From Candidatus Rifleibacteriota bacterium (lineage in GTDB: Bacteria; Muiribacteriota; Ozemobacteria; Ozemobacterales; Ozemobacteraceae): a stretch of DNA of 64,000 bases. Position numbers and translations under genes: made by a program. This document shows positions 8,975 through 19,570 of the stretch, in pieces (within the stretch, counting starts at the first letter, position 1; the number at the start of each line of letters is the position of its first letter). The notes beneath the pieces were generated by a model. It had not been told where the DNA came from. It made no database searches and worked only from the letters and a program-made list of their open reading frames with translations. The DNA lies in the NCBI GenBank assembly GCA_024710355.1, contig JANJUX010000054.1:1-64000 (forward strand). The letters run 5' to 3'.

Positions 8975-9763
8975 ATGAAAAAGATCGTGCTCTTTGCCGT
9001 TTTCGCCGTGCTTTGCGGCGTGTTTGCTCTTTCTCCGGTCGAAGCCAGCGCCGCAGCGCGGCAGAAGACAGTGCTGATGGTCCTTACCGGAACCGGAATC
9101 ATTCCCGGCACTTACAAGCAGACCGGTTTCTGGGCCGAAGAGTTCGTCGTGCCACTCAAACTTTTCCGTCAGGCTGGTCACAAAGTGATTGTCACCTCTC
9201 TGGCGGGCGGCCGCATGCCCGTCGACCCCGGTTCCATCGATCCGAAAATCGTGGGTGAGGACCACGCCCGCGAATGGCGTCGGGAACTTGACAAGGCACG
9301 GTCGGCTCTTAACACCGTGCCTCTGTCAAGGGTAAAGCTCGAGAAGGTTGACGCCGTATTCGTGGTCGGCGGCCACGGAGTCATGTGGGATCTGACCGAT
9401 TCGGCCGAAATGCAGGCAGCATTGCGCACGCTCTTCCTGTCAGGGAAAATCGTCTCGGCAGTCTGCCATGGTCCCGGGGCTTTCGTACGCGTGACTCTGC
9501 CCGATGGCCGGTTCATGCTCGACGGTAAGCGGGTCGCCGGCTTTTCTGCCATCGAAGAAGAACAGGTCGGAATGACGAAGGTCGTTCCCTATTGCCTCGA
9601 AGAGGAGCTGAAGAAAGCCAGTGGCAGCCGCTATGAATGTGGCGAGCCCTGGAAATCCTTCGTAATCACCGACGACCGGATCGTAACCGGCCAGAACCCA
9701 GCCTCTTCGGCCGATACTGCCAAAGCTGTCATCGATCTTCTGAAGGTGGCTGCGAAACGCTGA
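8975..9763 (+). CDS. Secreted DJ-1/PfpI family (class I glutamine amidotransferase-like) protein
   Basis: 262 residues. Residues 1-26 are a signal peptide (ending VEASA), so the protein is exported, which is unusual for a family that is mostly cytoplasmic. The fold is the DJ-1/PfpI/Hsp31 type: TGFWAEE supplies the expected glutamate, and the nucleophile elbow SAVCHGPG carries Cys164 followed by His165. Members act as glyoxalase III or deglycase-like enzymes, chaperones or proteases; the HG pair after the Cys resembles the Hsp31 group. It has its own promoter and no operon partner. Confidence 0.82.
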   Translation: MKKIVLFAVFAVLCGVFALSPVEASAAARQKTVLMVLTGTGIIPGTYKQTGFWAEEFVVPLKLFRQAGHKVIVTSLAGGRMPVDPGSIDPKIVGEDHAREWRRELDKARSALNTVPLSRVKLEKVDAVFVVGGHGVMWDLTDSAEMQAALRTLFLSGKIVSAVCHGPGAFVRVTLPDGRFMLDGKRVAGFSAIEEEQVGMTKVVPYCLEEELKKASGSRYECGEPWKSFVITDDRIVTGQNPASSADTAKAVIDLLKVAAKR

Positions 9764-9883
9764 CTCTCCGGTAAGGCTGTTACCCTGGGGCGGTTCAGAT
9801 AAGCGCTTCCAGGGGCAGTCGATTATCATAGGACTTTAATTAAATGAAAGTTAAAAGGGCTTAAAAAATAACAGAGACATGAT

Positions 9884-10636
9884 GTGCGGCACATTCCCTT
9901 TATCAGAAAAATAATAAACTTTCTTTATAATCAAGGTATTCAAATAACATCACGAGCATTGCAGAACACCATAAGCCTGCAAAGCAGACTTACCGGCAAA
10001 AGTGCTCCGGTAATTTTCGATATTGGCGCTCATACCGGATGTCTTGCAAAATTATATCGAAAGCAAAATCCCAAAGCCTTTATTTACTGTTTTGAACCAT
10101 ATCCAGAAGCATTCAGCATTCTTCAGAAAAGATTTGATGCAGATCCTCTTACTGTCTGCCATAAAATTGCATTGTCAGATTGCAATGGCAGCACCAGGCT
10201 TAACGTGAATTTGCATACCGGAACCAATTCCATCCTGGATGCAGATCCAGAAGGTGAAAATTATTGGGGACAGGGACTGCTAAAAACGGTATCGAGTATT
10301 GTAGTCGACACCATAACACTTGATAATTTTTGTTCTGATGCAGGAATAAAAGGTATCGATATTCTAAAAATCGACGTTCAGGGAACAGAATTAAATGTCC
10401 TTGCAGGCGCCCAAAAAATGCTGCAGAACCATGAAATTTCTCTTGTTTATTTAGAACTGATCATATGTCCTACTTATAAAGGCCAGCACAAACTTCACGA
10501 ATATTTTTCCTTCTTCGATTCGTATGGATATGAGCTGCTCAACCTCTTCAACCATGAAAGAAGAGGGAATCAGCTGGTTCAGGCTGACGCTGTCTTTTTG
10601 AGTTCTTCATTCAAGAAGACAATCAGTGCATTATGA
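9884..10636 (+). CDS. FkbM family SAM-dependent methyltransferase
   Basis: 250 residues. Motif I is VIFDIGAHTG near residue 45, YCFEPYPEAF is the second-strand acidic motif, and ILKIDVQGTELNVLAGA is the KIDvxGxE signature of the FkbM family. These enzymes O-methylate sugars or polyketides. The ORF begins at GTG (9884) without a clear ribosome-binding site, so the exact start is uncertain. The gene stands alone, AT-richer than its neighbours, and is followed by a hairpin terminator; it may have been acquired by transfer. Confidence 0.8.
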   Translation: MRHIPFIRKIINFLYNQGIQITSRALQNTISLQSRLTGKSAPVIFDIGAHTGCLAKLYRKQNPKAFIYCFEPYPEAFSILQKRFDADPLTVCHKIALSDCNGSTRLNVNLHTGTNSILDADPEGENYWGQGLLKTVSSIVVDTITLDNFCSDAGIKGIDILKIDVQGTELNVLAGAQKMLQNHEISLVYLELIICPTYKGQHKLHEYFSFFDSYGYELLNLFNHERRGNQLVQADAVFLSSSFKKTISAL

Positions 10637-10760
10637 CCAGAAAAGCTGACGTCTGAAAAAGGAAATCTGTTCAACAGACTCGAAGTATCTTGATATCCTG
10701 GGGCATCTGCTGTCGGCGTTGACAAAAAAATCCGGCAGGAGCAAAATGTAAATACAACAT

Positions 10761-10813
10761 AACCGGTCACTGTTTATATAAATACAAAAACAGAAGCATG
10801 TGGCCGGTTTTTT
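10761..10813 (+). terminator. Intrinsic terminator after the FkbM gene
   Basis: AACCGGTCAC (10761-10770) pairs with GTGGCCGGTT (10800-10809), with one U-G pair; inner TGTTT/AAACA can extend the stem. A run of six T ends it at 10813. Confidence 0.65.
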
Positions 10814-10854
10814 CGTCTAAAAAATGCATTTATTCTGAGTTGGGGGGCAAAGAG

Positions 10855-10947
10855 ATGTTGAGAAATCGTTTTATCCTGCTTTTCTGCCTGCTTTCATTGT
10901 CGCTGCTTTTTACCGCGTGCGGCGGCGGTGGTGGTGGTGGCAATTGA
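10855..10947 (+). CDS. 30-residue mini-lipoprotein (lipobox then polyglycine)
   Basis: A short ORF below the track's cut-off. The Met is preceded by GGGGGGCAAAGAG. The peptide is a lipoprotein signal (basic MLRNR start, hydrophobic core) ending at FTAC, followed by only GGGGGGN. After processing, an 8-residue lipopeptide of Cys, six Gly and Asn would remain in the membrane. Very short lipoproteins of this sort (entericidin or LptM type) exist and act in envelope homeostasis, but no homology is claimed. The gene lies 33 bases upstream of a secreted DUF6448 protein and may be co-transcribed with it. Confidence 0.55.
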   Translation: MLRNRFILLFCLLSLSLLFTACGGGGGGGN

Positions 10948-10980
10948 GAAGGAATAATAACAAAAAAGGAGATAGAGAGT

Positions 10981-11601
10981 ATGAGAACGAAATGGGAGAG
11001 CAGATCAGTGGCGGTGTTGGCAATCCTGATGACTGTAATATTTTTGGCAGGGAGGGCTTTCGCGCACTGTGACACCACCAGCGGGCCGATCATTCCAGAA
11101 ACCAGAGCAGCTCTTGAGAAGGGTGATGTAACCCCGATTCTCAAATGGGTCAAAAACGATAACGAAGAAGAGATTAAGACCGCGTTCGCAAAAGCAGTCG
11201 TGGTCAGAGCTAAAGGCCCTGAAGCTAAGGAAATGGCAGATCACTATTTTCTCGAAACCCTCGTGCGCCTGCATCGTGCTGGCGAAGGTGCCCCCTATAC
11301 CGGCATCAAGGATGCGCCGGTTGAACCGATTGTCGCCATGGCCGACAAAGCACTGAACGAAGGCGCCGCTGATGAAATGATCAGCAAAATCAGCAACCAC
11401 ATGGCGAGCGCCATTAAAGAGAAGTTCAACAAAGCACTGGAAGCCAGCAGGAACAAGGACAAGAGCATAGAAGCAGGTCGCGAGTTCGTCGAAGCTTATG
11501 TTATTTATATGCACTATGTCGAAGGCATCCACGATGCAATCATGTCGGCCGGCGGTCACCACGCCGAAACCGATGCGGGCGCGGCGAAACATAAAGAATG
11601 A
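10981..11601 (+). CDS. Secreted DUF6448 family protein
   Basis: 206 residues with a signal peptide (residues 1-29, ending AFA). The mature protein opens with HCDTTSGPI, the hallmark of the DUF6448 family, and is then helical with conserved stretches WVKNDNEEEI, HYFLETLVRLHRAGEG and YVEGIHDAI. Several His residues (HCD at the start, DHYFLE, HYVEGIHD, GGHHAE at the end) would suit metal binding. AAGGAG precedes the ATG. The family has no assigned function that I know of. The tail carries a short His/Lys-rich segment. Confidence 0.75.
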   Translation: MRTKWESRSVAVLAILMTVIFLAGRAFAHCDTTSGPIIPETRAALEKGDVTPILKWVKNDNEEEIKTAFAKAVVVRAKGPEAKEMADHYFLETLVRLHRAGEGAPYTGIKDAPVEPIVAMADKALNEGAADEMISKISNHMASAIKEKFNKALEASRNKDKSIEAGREFVEAYVIYMHYVEGIHDAIMSAGGHHAETDAGAAKHKE

Positions 11602-11625
11602 GGTTCTCTCATAGTTACATTCCTG

Positions 11626-12060
11626 ATGAAAAAACCAGTCCTCTTTGTAATCAGCATTTGTTTTGCCGCAGCTTTTGCACCCCTTGTCATCCCTTTTACA
11701 GGAGGCCTGCTCTTCTTCTTGTTGCATGAGTGGTTTCAGCCGTCGGTGTGGGGCCTGCCATGGTATCAGTCGCTCATCGGGGTCGCAATAAATTGCACTG
11801 TCGTGGGGTACGTATTCACCTGGCTTCTTGCCCTGCCGCTCGTGCTTATTCTCCGAGTTCTAAACCAGTATCGACTGGTCATTCTTCTGATAGCCGGCGC
11901 CCTCCCCTCTTTTACTCTTCCGCTCTGGCAGACGGACTGGCCAATAACTTTCCTGCCCGCTTTAATTGCCGGAACATTTACGGCATACGCTTTCTGGCTG
12001 TTAACGCATCTTGGTTTAACGCAATTAGAAAACATGGCAGCAAAATTGAACAAACAGTAA
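11626..12060 (+). CDS. Small multi-pass membrane protein, unknown
   Basis: 144 residues with about four hydrophobic segments (roughly residues 5-30, 45-68, 72-95 and 100-125) and very few charged residues. It starts 24 bases after the DUF6448 gene, so the two may be co-transcribed. No motif or family is recognised. The long uninterrupted frame and membrane pattern support coding; the start ATG has no strong ribosome-binding site. Confidence 0.6.
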   Translation: MKKPVLFVISICFAAAFAPLVIPFTGGLLFFLLHEWFQPSVWGLPWYQSLIGVAINCTVVGYVFTWLLALPLVLILRVLNQYRLVILLIAGALPSFTLPLWQTDWPITFLPALIAGTFTAYAFWLLTHLGLTQLENMAAKLNKQ

Positions 12061-12136
12061 ACTGCCGCTCACAAAAGAAATTAGCGACAAAAGCAGCCAC
12101 ACTGGAAAATTATCTGGGTCGGCGCTAGAATAAGGC

Positions 12137-12898
12137 ATGACAGTCACCAACCAGCATGAATTGACCGGAATTACCAGAATCAGCGAAATCGTCGCCATTG
12201 TCCTGCGCGAAATGAAGGCTCACGCCAGAGCCGGCATGACCACCGCCCAGCTCGACGCCTTTGGCGGCAGGCTGCTGCAAAGCTTTAACGCCAGATCTGC
12301 CCCGAAGCACGCTTACGGCTTTCCGGGCTTTACCTGCATCAGTCTCAACCACGAAATCGCCCACGGAATCCCTTCCGAAAAAAGAGTCATCAAAGACGGC
12401 GACCTTATCAATATCGACGTCTCGGCTGAACTCAACGGGTTCTGGGCCGATAACGGCACCTCGTTTGTCATTGGCCGCGATCTGCAGGGCCTGCAGGCTC
12501 TCGTCGACTGCTCGAGAAACATTATGATGAGCGCCATCAACAGCATCAGGCCGGGAATGCGGGTTTCCGAGCTTGGCAGACACATCGAAAAAATGGCACA
12601 GCACAGCGGGTTCCGCGTCATAAAAAATCTCGCCGGGCACGGAGTCGGGCGCGCATTGCATGAAGAGCCCCATTACATTCTGAATTGCGAAGACAAAAAG
12701 AACACCGCCCGCTTCAAAAAGAATTCGGTTGTGGCAATCGAAACTTTTATCTCAACAAAGTCTACCCAGGCAGAGCAGCTCGATGACGGCTGGACCCTGG
12801 TCGGCAACCACGGCGGCCACGTCGCCCAGCACGAACACACGATTCTCATTTCCGAAAACCGGCCACAGATCCTGACCGCAGCAAACAACATCTGCTGA
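12137..12898 (+). CDS. map: Methionine aminopeptidase, type I
   Basis: 253 residues, the normal length for a type I enzyme that removes the N-terminal methionine from new proteins. The pita-bread metal ligands are visible: Asp94 (INIDVS), Asp105 (WADNG), the His of GHGVGRALHEEP, the Glu of VAIETF and the last Glu in QHEHTI. His76 in NHEIAHG is the substrate-binding His. It stands alone rather than next to ribosomal protein genes or adk, so it may be a second copy. A TAGAAT box lies just before the start (12126-12131), suggesting a very short leader. Confidence 0.92.
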   Translation: MTVTNQHELTGITRISEIVAIVLREMKAHARAGMTTAQLDAFGGRLLQSFNARSAPKHAYGFPGFTCISLNHEIAHGIPSEKRVIKDGDLINIDVSAELNGFWADNGTSFVIGRDLQGLQALVDCSRNIMMSAINSIRPGMRVSELGRHIEKMAQHSGFRVIKNLAGHGVGRALHEEPHYILNCEDKKNTARFKKNSVVAIETFISTKSTQAEQLDDGWTLVGNHGGHVAQHEHTILISENRPQILTAANNIC

Positions 12899-12937
12899 CA
12901 AAGCTGTCAGGCTAATTATCAGCCAGATTTCACAGAC

Positions 12938-12966
12938 TTGAAAAGCCTGCAGATTTACTGTACATT
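12938..12966 (+). promoter_or_regulatory. Sigma-70-type promoter of katG
   Basis: TTGAAA, a 17-base spacer, then TACATT. Transcription would begin near 12973, giving a leader of about 180 bases before katG. Confidence 0.5.
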
Positions 12967-12991
12967 TAATGCATTAACGCTTCGACTGCAG

Positions 12992-13004
12992 ATTATTCAA
13001 TAAT
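12992..13004. promoter_or_regulatory. Fur/PerR-like palindrome in the katG leader
   Basis: ATTATT-C-AATAAT is a perfect 6-1-6 inverted repeat. Operators of the Fur/PerR family are AT-rich repeats of this shape, and PerR controls katG in many bacteria. It lies just downstream of the predicted transcription start, a suitable place for repression. No fur/perR gene is in the window. Confidence 0.45.
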
Positions 13005-13111
13005 ACAGACCCGTATCCTGAGAGAATCACAGCATCTCCCCCACCCTGCCATCTCAAGGGCATCAGCACGGGCTTTCGTGCCACAGCATTTTCACCAGAT
13101 ATTCACAATAA

Positions 13112-15367
<2,256 letters not shown>

Positions 15368-15390
15368 AACACCACTTCGCACCAAAGCAA

Positions 15391-15424
15391 AACCCCTCCC
15401 GGAGCAATTCCAGGAGGGGTTCTT
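15391..15424. terminator. Terminator between katG and pepP-like gene
   Basis: AACCCCTCC (15391-15399) pairs with GGAGGGGTT (15413-15421) and is followed by TCTT. Preceding A-rich sequence could let it work for the opposite strand too. A second small hairpin, CGGGTAT/ATACCCG (15477-15495), lies nearer the end of the convergent gene. Confidence 0.6.
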
Positions 15425-15517
15425 CATTCAAAGGCAACCCGGCTGATAGGCCGAAGCTGCCCGGTTTAATAACAAGCGGGTATTGTTGATACCCGATTAT
15501 GTCAAATCCAGTCAGGC

Positions 15518-16591
15518 TCAGACCTTGATTTCTAAAAGGGAGTTCGGGGTATTGGTCAGCTGCTGCAGGCCCTTTTCCTTGACGACGAAGACGTCTTCGA
15601 TTCTGATACCGCCCCATTCGGGCAGATAAATGCCGGGCTCGACGGTAAAGGCCATGCCGGCGCTGATTTCGTCTTCGCATTTCGGCGACAGTGACGGTGC
15701 TTCGTGAATATCGAGACCAAGTGAGTGGCCGAGACCGTGGCCGAAGTTTTCGCCGTAACCGGCATCGGTGATGATCTTGCGGGCGACCGCATCGATATCA
15801 CGGCAGACGGCGCCGACTTTGAGGGCTTTGATGGCCTTCGTCTGGGCTTCAAGAACGGTGGCGTAGACCTTTTTGAATTTGGCGGTCGCCTTGCCGAGGA
15901 AGATCGTGCGGGTCATATCTGAATGATAACCGTCGCAGACGGCGCCAAAGTCGATTTTGACCATTTCGTTCTTCTTGAGCTTGCGGTCGCAGGGGTGATG
16001 ATGCGGACAGGCAGAATTCGGTCCGGAAGCGATGATCGTCGAAAAACTCGGAGCGTCAGAACCTTTCATCTTCATGAAAAATTCGAGGTGCGCCGCAACT
16101 TCGTTTTCGGTCATGCCGGGTTTGATGATCTTCATCAGCTCTGCGAATGACGCATCGGCAATCGAAAATGCCGTTTTCAGCGATTTGAGCTCGTTGGCAT
16201 CCTTGATCTGGCGCAGTCGCTCAACCAGACTCTCGGTCGGGTAGAGATCCATTTTAAATTCTTCTGAAAACAGCAGAAACTGCCTGAGATTCAGCGACTT
16301 TTCGACGCCGAGCGCTTTGACACGCAGCTTTTTCAGGTATTTCTGCATCATCTCGATCTGGTTGTTCTTGAAAATGACGATTTCAGCAGCGTCGCCGATC
16401 TCTCTGGCGCTCTGTTCCTGATAACGGAAATCAGTGAAGAACACGGCGTTCTTCTTCGTGATCAGCAGGGTGCCGCATGAACCGGAATAACCGCAGAGAT
16501 AACGGATATTGTTCAAATTGGTGATCAGCATACCGTTGTAATTTTCGGTAAACAGTTCACGCAAAGCTGCAAGACGTTGTTTATGTTTCAT
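15518..16591 (-). CDS. M24 family Xaa-Pro peptidase
   Basis: 357 residues: an N-terminal creatinase-like domain (about 1-125) and a C-terminal pita-bread domain. Metal ligands are seen in KIDFGAVCDGYHSDMTRT (two Asp), GHGLGHSLGLDIHE (His), TVEPGIY (Glu) and GGIRIEDV (Glu). Such enzymes (PepP/PepQ) cleave peptides at Xaa-Pro bonds in the cytoplasm. AAGGAG precedes the ATG. It is the last gene of the minus-strand block trpS-scpA-scpB-M16, but a 51-base gap with an inverted repeat separates it from the M16 gene, so it may also have its own promoter. Confidence 0.9.
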   Translation of the reverse strand: MKHKQRLAALRELFTENYNGMLITNLNNIRYLCGYSGSCGTLLITKKNAVFFTDFRYQEQSAREIGDAAEIVIFKNNQIEMMQKYLKKLRVKALGVEKSLNLRQFLLFSEEFKMDLYPTESLVERLRQIKDANELKSLKTAFSIADASFAELMKIIKPGMTENEVAAHLEFFMKMKGSDAPSFSTIIASGPNSACPHHHPCDRKLKKNEMVKIDFGAVCDGYHSDMTRTIFLGKATAKFKKVYATVLEAQTKAIKALKVGAVCRDIDAVARKIITDAGYGENFGHGLGHSLGLDIHEAPSLSPKCEDEISAGMAFTVEPGIYLPEWGGIRIEDVFVVKEKGLQQLTNTPNSLLEIKV

Positions 16592-16603
16592 TCTCTTCTC
16601 CTT

Positions 16604-16623
16604 TTCAGCTTAATCGAGCTGAA
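16604..16623. promoter_or_regulatory. Inverted repeat upstream of the Xaa-Pro peptidase gene
   Basis: TTCAGCT and AGCTGAA flank 6 bases, just upstream of the AAGGAG site. On the minus strand a weak promoter (TTGATC-17-TAAGCT) overlaps it, so it could be an operator; it could also be a weak terminator for the M16 gene. Confidence 0.3.
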
Positions 16624-16642
16624 TCAACAGATCAAAATCTCT

Positions 16643-17956
16643 CTATTCCTGGCCACGGGCAGGGTTAAGAACCGTTACCTGCCGGTCGGAAAACGGGCTG
16701 GAGGCAAGCGTCTTCGCCGCTTCACCAGACGGGGCAATCATGGTTATCGCCATCTTTTTCTCATCGAGCATCGCACGTGCCACCTCTTTGACGTCTTCAA
16801 GGGTCACCCGCAGATAAGGTGCCAGCGTGTTTTCGGGCAACTGCGGCTCGACATTATACAAAAAGCCTGTCGACAGGCGATTCATGCGGTTGGTCGTGCT
16901 TTCGAGGGCGATCAGCAGATTACCCTTCAGCTGCTCACGCGTATCTTCAAGCTCTTTCTTCGTCAAACCCTTCGCAGCGATCTTTTCGACTTCGTTGTGA
17001 AAGAGCTCGAGCACCTTCTGCAGATGTTCCATCGACGTGCCGGCGTAAACACCGAACAGACCGGTTTTCTTGTAGGACGTGTGATACGAATAAACCGTAT
17101 AAGCCAGACCACGCTTCTCGCGGATTTCCTGGAACAGACGGCTGCTCATACCGCCACCAAAAGCGGCATTCAAAATGGTAATCGCGAAGCGGCGCGAGTC
17201 TGAAAACGAAACACCCTCGGTGCCGAGGGTCAGATGCACCTGCTCGATATCTTTCTGGTAGATGGTCGAAGCGATCGACGGTTTGACCGCCGACTCGCGC
17301 GGCTTGAACTCGCCGGAACGCAGAGTTTTAAGCTTCTTTTCGAGCAGCTTCTGCAGTTCTTCCCAGTCGAAATTGCCGGCAACACAGACGAGCAGATTGC
17401 CGGTCACATACTGGCGGTTGAAAACATCGTAAATCTGGTCGCGCTTCATGCCGGCAACCGTTTCGGCAGTGCCGAGAATCGGGTTGCCAAGCCGCGAATG
17501 CTTCCAGAGGTTCTGCCCGAGCAGTTCGTGAATGATTTCGTCGGGCGAGTCCTCGTACATCTTGATTTCTTCGAGAATGACGCGGCGTTCGCGTTCGAGC
17601 TCTTCGGAGTCGAACTGCGAGTTGATCACCATGTCGGAAAGCACGTCGACGGCGACGTCGAGCTTGTCTTTCACGACTCTGGCGTAGTAGCAGCAGTAGT
17701 CCTTGGCGGTAAAGGCATTGAGATAACCACCAATGCGGTCGAATTCGCTGGCGATCATGCGCGGCGAACGCTTCTTCGTGCCTTTGAACATCATGTGCTC
17801 GATAAAATGCGAAACCCCCATCATTTCGGGGGTCTCGTAAAGCACACCGCTTTTCAGGAACATGCCGATGGAAACGCTCTGCACGGTATCGAATCTTTCG
17901 GCAATTATTTCGACGCCGTTGTTCAGGGTCAGCTTAAGATAGGGCGAAGCTTGCAA
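16643..17956 (-). CDS. M16 family zinc processing peptidase
   Basis: 437 residues, the size of the single-chain bacterial M16B processing peptidases (PqqF/YmxG-like). The inverted zinc motif HxxEH is intact in SHFIEHMMFKGT, with the third ligand Glu in VILEEIKMYE about 75 residues later. The second half holds RRGLAYTVYS, the conserved Arg-Tyr patch. The start is a TTG: the scpB stop lies one base before it, and GGAG inside the last scpB codons forms the ribosome-binding site. There is no signal peptide, so it works in the cytoplasm. Its relatives degrade or process small peptides. Confidence 0.9.
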   Translation of the reverse strand: MQASPYLKLTLNNGVEIIAERFDTVQSVSIGMFLKSGVLYETPEMMGVSHFIEHMMFKGTKKRSPRMIASEFDRIGGYLNAFTAKDYCCYYARVVKDKLDVAVDVLSDMVINSQFDSEELERERRVILEEIKMYEDSPDEIIHELLGQNLWKHSRLGNPILGTAETVAGMKRDQIYDVFNRQYVTGNLLVCVAGNFDWEELQKLLEKKLKTLRSGEFKPRESAVKPSIASTIYQKDIEQVHLTLGTEGVSFSDSRRFAITILNAAFGGGMSSRLFQEIREKRGLAYTVYSYHTSYKKTGLFGVYAGTSMEHLQKVLELFHNEVEKIAAKGLTKKELEDTREQLKGNLLIALESTTNRMNRLSTGFLYNVEPQLPENTLAPYLRVTLEDVKEVARAMLDEKKMAITMIAPSGEAAKTLASSPFSDRQVTVLNPARGQE

Positions 17957-17957
17957 A

Positions 17958-18707
17958 CTAGTTCTCCGGGGTCTGAGTTGGAACCGAATCAGCGCTATTA
18001 TCTTCTATCGGCATAAGTCCCTGACTATCGTTGAATTCTTTTTCACTGGCACGCTGGTCGCGCACCGCCTCTTCCTTCTGGCCCTCGGGCGTCAGCTGAT
18101 CGGGAATATCGACCGACGGAACCGGCAGTTCCTTGAGGCTCTTCATGCCGAAATAATAGAGAAAATCCTGGGTGGTTGAATAGAGACGCGGCTTGCCGAG
18201 AACCTGCTTTTCGCCAGAAACGTAGATCAGCTTCTTTTCGAGCAGGTTCGAAATGACGCCGTCACAGTTGACGCCGCGGATAGCATCGACTTCGGCTCTG
18301 GTAATCGGCTGTTTGAAAGCGATTACCGACAGGGTTTCGAGTGCCGGCAGCGACAGGGAAACTAGCTTCTGGCCGTCGAGTCGCTGGATGAACTGTGAGA
18401 TACGCGCCTTGGTTGCCAGCTGTACCCCGTTTTCGAGAATGGCGATCTGCAGACCGCTATTTTCGTCTTCATCGTAAGCCTTTTTGCGGGCCTGCACGAC
18501 TTCGGTCACCCGCTCAGGCGAAATCGACAGAACGGCGGCGAGCTTTTCAATACTTATCGGCTTGTTCTGAACCAGAAGCAGACCGTCGAGGGCAGCGCAG
18601 AGCAGCTCGAAGCTCGCCTCTTCGCGGGGTTCGGCAACCGGCTGCTGTTCGTGGGTTTCAACTATTTCTTCAGTGGTCTGGTTTATGTTGTTTTCGCTGT
18701 TTTCCAT
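17958..18707 (-). CDS. scpB: Segregation and condensation protein B
   Basis: 249 residues. Two winged-helix domains form the core (LLVQNKPISIEKLAAVL, LETLSVIAFKQPITRAEVDAIRGVN, the latter diagnostic of ScpB). It carries an acidic N-terminal tail and a C-terminal tail rich in Glu and Pro. ScpB dimers bind ScpA and regulate the SMC condensin that compacts and separates chromosomes. The track starts at a GTG overlapping the scpA stop; I prefer the ATG at 18707, 5 bases after AGGAG. Neighbours are scpA upstream and an M16 peptidase downstream. Confidence 0.94.
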   Translation of the reverse strand: MENSENNINQTTEEIVETHEQQPVAEPREEASFELLCAALDGLLLVQNKPISIEKLAAVLSISPERVTEVVQARKKAYDEDENSGLQIAILENGVQLATKARISQFIQRLDGQKLVSLSLPALETLSVIAFKQPITRAEVDAIRGVNCDGVISNLLEKKLIYVSGEKQVLGKPRLYSTTQDFLYYFGMKSLKELPVPSVDIPDQLTPEGQKEEAVRDQRASEKEFNDSQGLMPIEDNSADSVPTQTPEN

Positions 18708-18709
18708 GG

Positions 18710-19570
18710 TCACTCCTGAGTTTCTGCGACGGCCAGGTTCTCTTCTTCAACAAGCATTTCGTCGGCATTGGCAAATTCTTCGGGCTTTTCAGGGTCTGCA
18801 GGCAGTTCGGCTTCGGGTGCCGGGCGCCCGTTTTTGCCCTGTCGCAGAACGATTGGTTCGAAGTTGGCTTTCTGGGCAAAAGCAAGTTCACCGGTGCGCG
18901 CCATTTCGAGAACAGCCATAAACGACAGCACCGTTTCGTAACGGCTGGCGCCCTTTTTCAGCAGCTTGCCAAAAGTGACTTCGCCCTTGAACTTCTTGAG
19001 CATATCGCGGATTTCGTTGATACGGTCGAGAATACCTATTTTTTCGAGAACTACCCGGTGAATCGGCGGGCTGAGGCGGCGTCTGACGAGTGCATGAAAG
19101 ATATTCAGCAGCTCGACCGGCCCGATATTGATTTCGAGAATCTCTTCTGGGCCACGCTCAAGGTCTGACGACCGGGTAAAGATACGCGAGGCGCTGCGTT
19201 CCATCTCGCGCAGCTGCAGCGCGACGAGTTTGAAACGCCGGTATTCGAGCAGCTTTTCCACGAGGCCGGCGCGGGCATCTTCTTCATACATGCTCTCGTC
19301 GATGTCTTCGTCACCCGACCTTATCTCTTCGGGCTTTTCTTTCGGCAGCAGCATCTTCGATTTGATTTCGAGAAGCGTGGCTGCCATGATGAGAAAGCCG
19401 GAAGCGACTTCCATGTCGAGGATTTCCATCATCTGCAGGTATTCGAGATACTGACCGGCGATGTGCGCGATCGGAATATCGTAAATATTGATCTTCTGCT
19501 CTTCTATCAGGTGGTAGAGCAGATCGAACGGGCCTTCAAAGACCGGAAGTTTTACCTGGTAGGCGCTCAT
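18710..19570 (-). CDS. scpA: Segregation and condensation protein A
   Basis: 286 residues. The kleisin N-terminus VFEGPFDLLYHLIEEQKINIYDIPI is characteristic, as is the winged-helix C-terminus (VTFGKLLKKG, FMAVLEMAR). It bridges the SMC heads. The tail after residue 240 is acidic and probably disordered. The ATG shares one base with the trpS stop (TAATG), so expression is coupled to trpS; scpB follows directly. smc itself is not in the window. Confidence 0.94.
   Translation of the reverse strand: MSAYQVKLPVFEGPFDLLYHLIEEQKINIYDIPIAHIAGQYLEYLQMMEILDMEVASGFLIMAATLLEIKSKMLLPKEKPEEIRSGDEDIDESMYEEDARAGLVEKLLEYRRFKLVALQLREMERSASRIFTRSSDLERGPEEILEINIGPVELLNIFHALVRRRLSPPIHRVVLEKIGILDRINEIRDMLKKFKGEVTFGKLLKKGASRYETVLSFMAVLEMARTGELAFAQKANFEPIVLRQGKNGRPAPEAELPADPEKPEEFANADEMLVEEENLAVAETQE

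Noticed and set aside
10719-10747. TTGACA-17-CAAAAT as a promoter of the mini-lipoprotein
   Set aside because: The -10 box is weak and a transcript from it would meet the FkbM terminator hairpin before the gene. Not listed as a feature.
17234-18016. 260-residue plus-strand ORF opposite the M16 gene and the end of scpB
   Set aside because: Antisense shadow; no ribosome-binding site or family.
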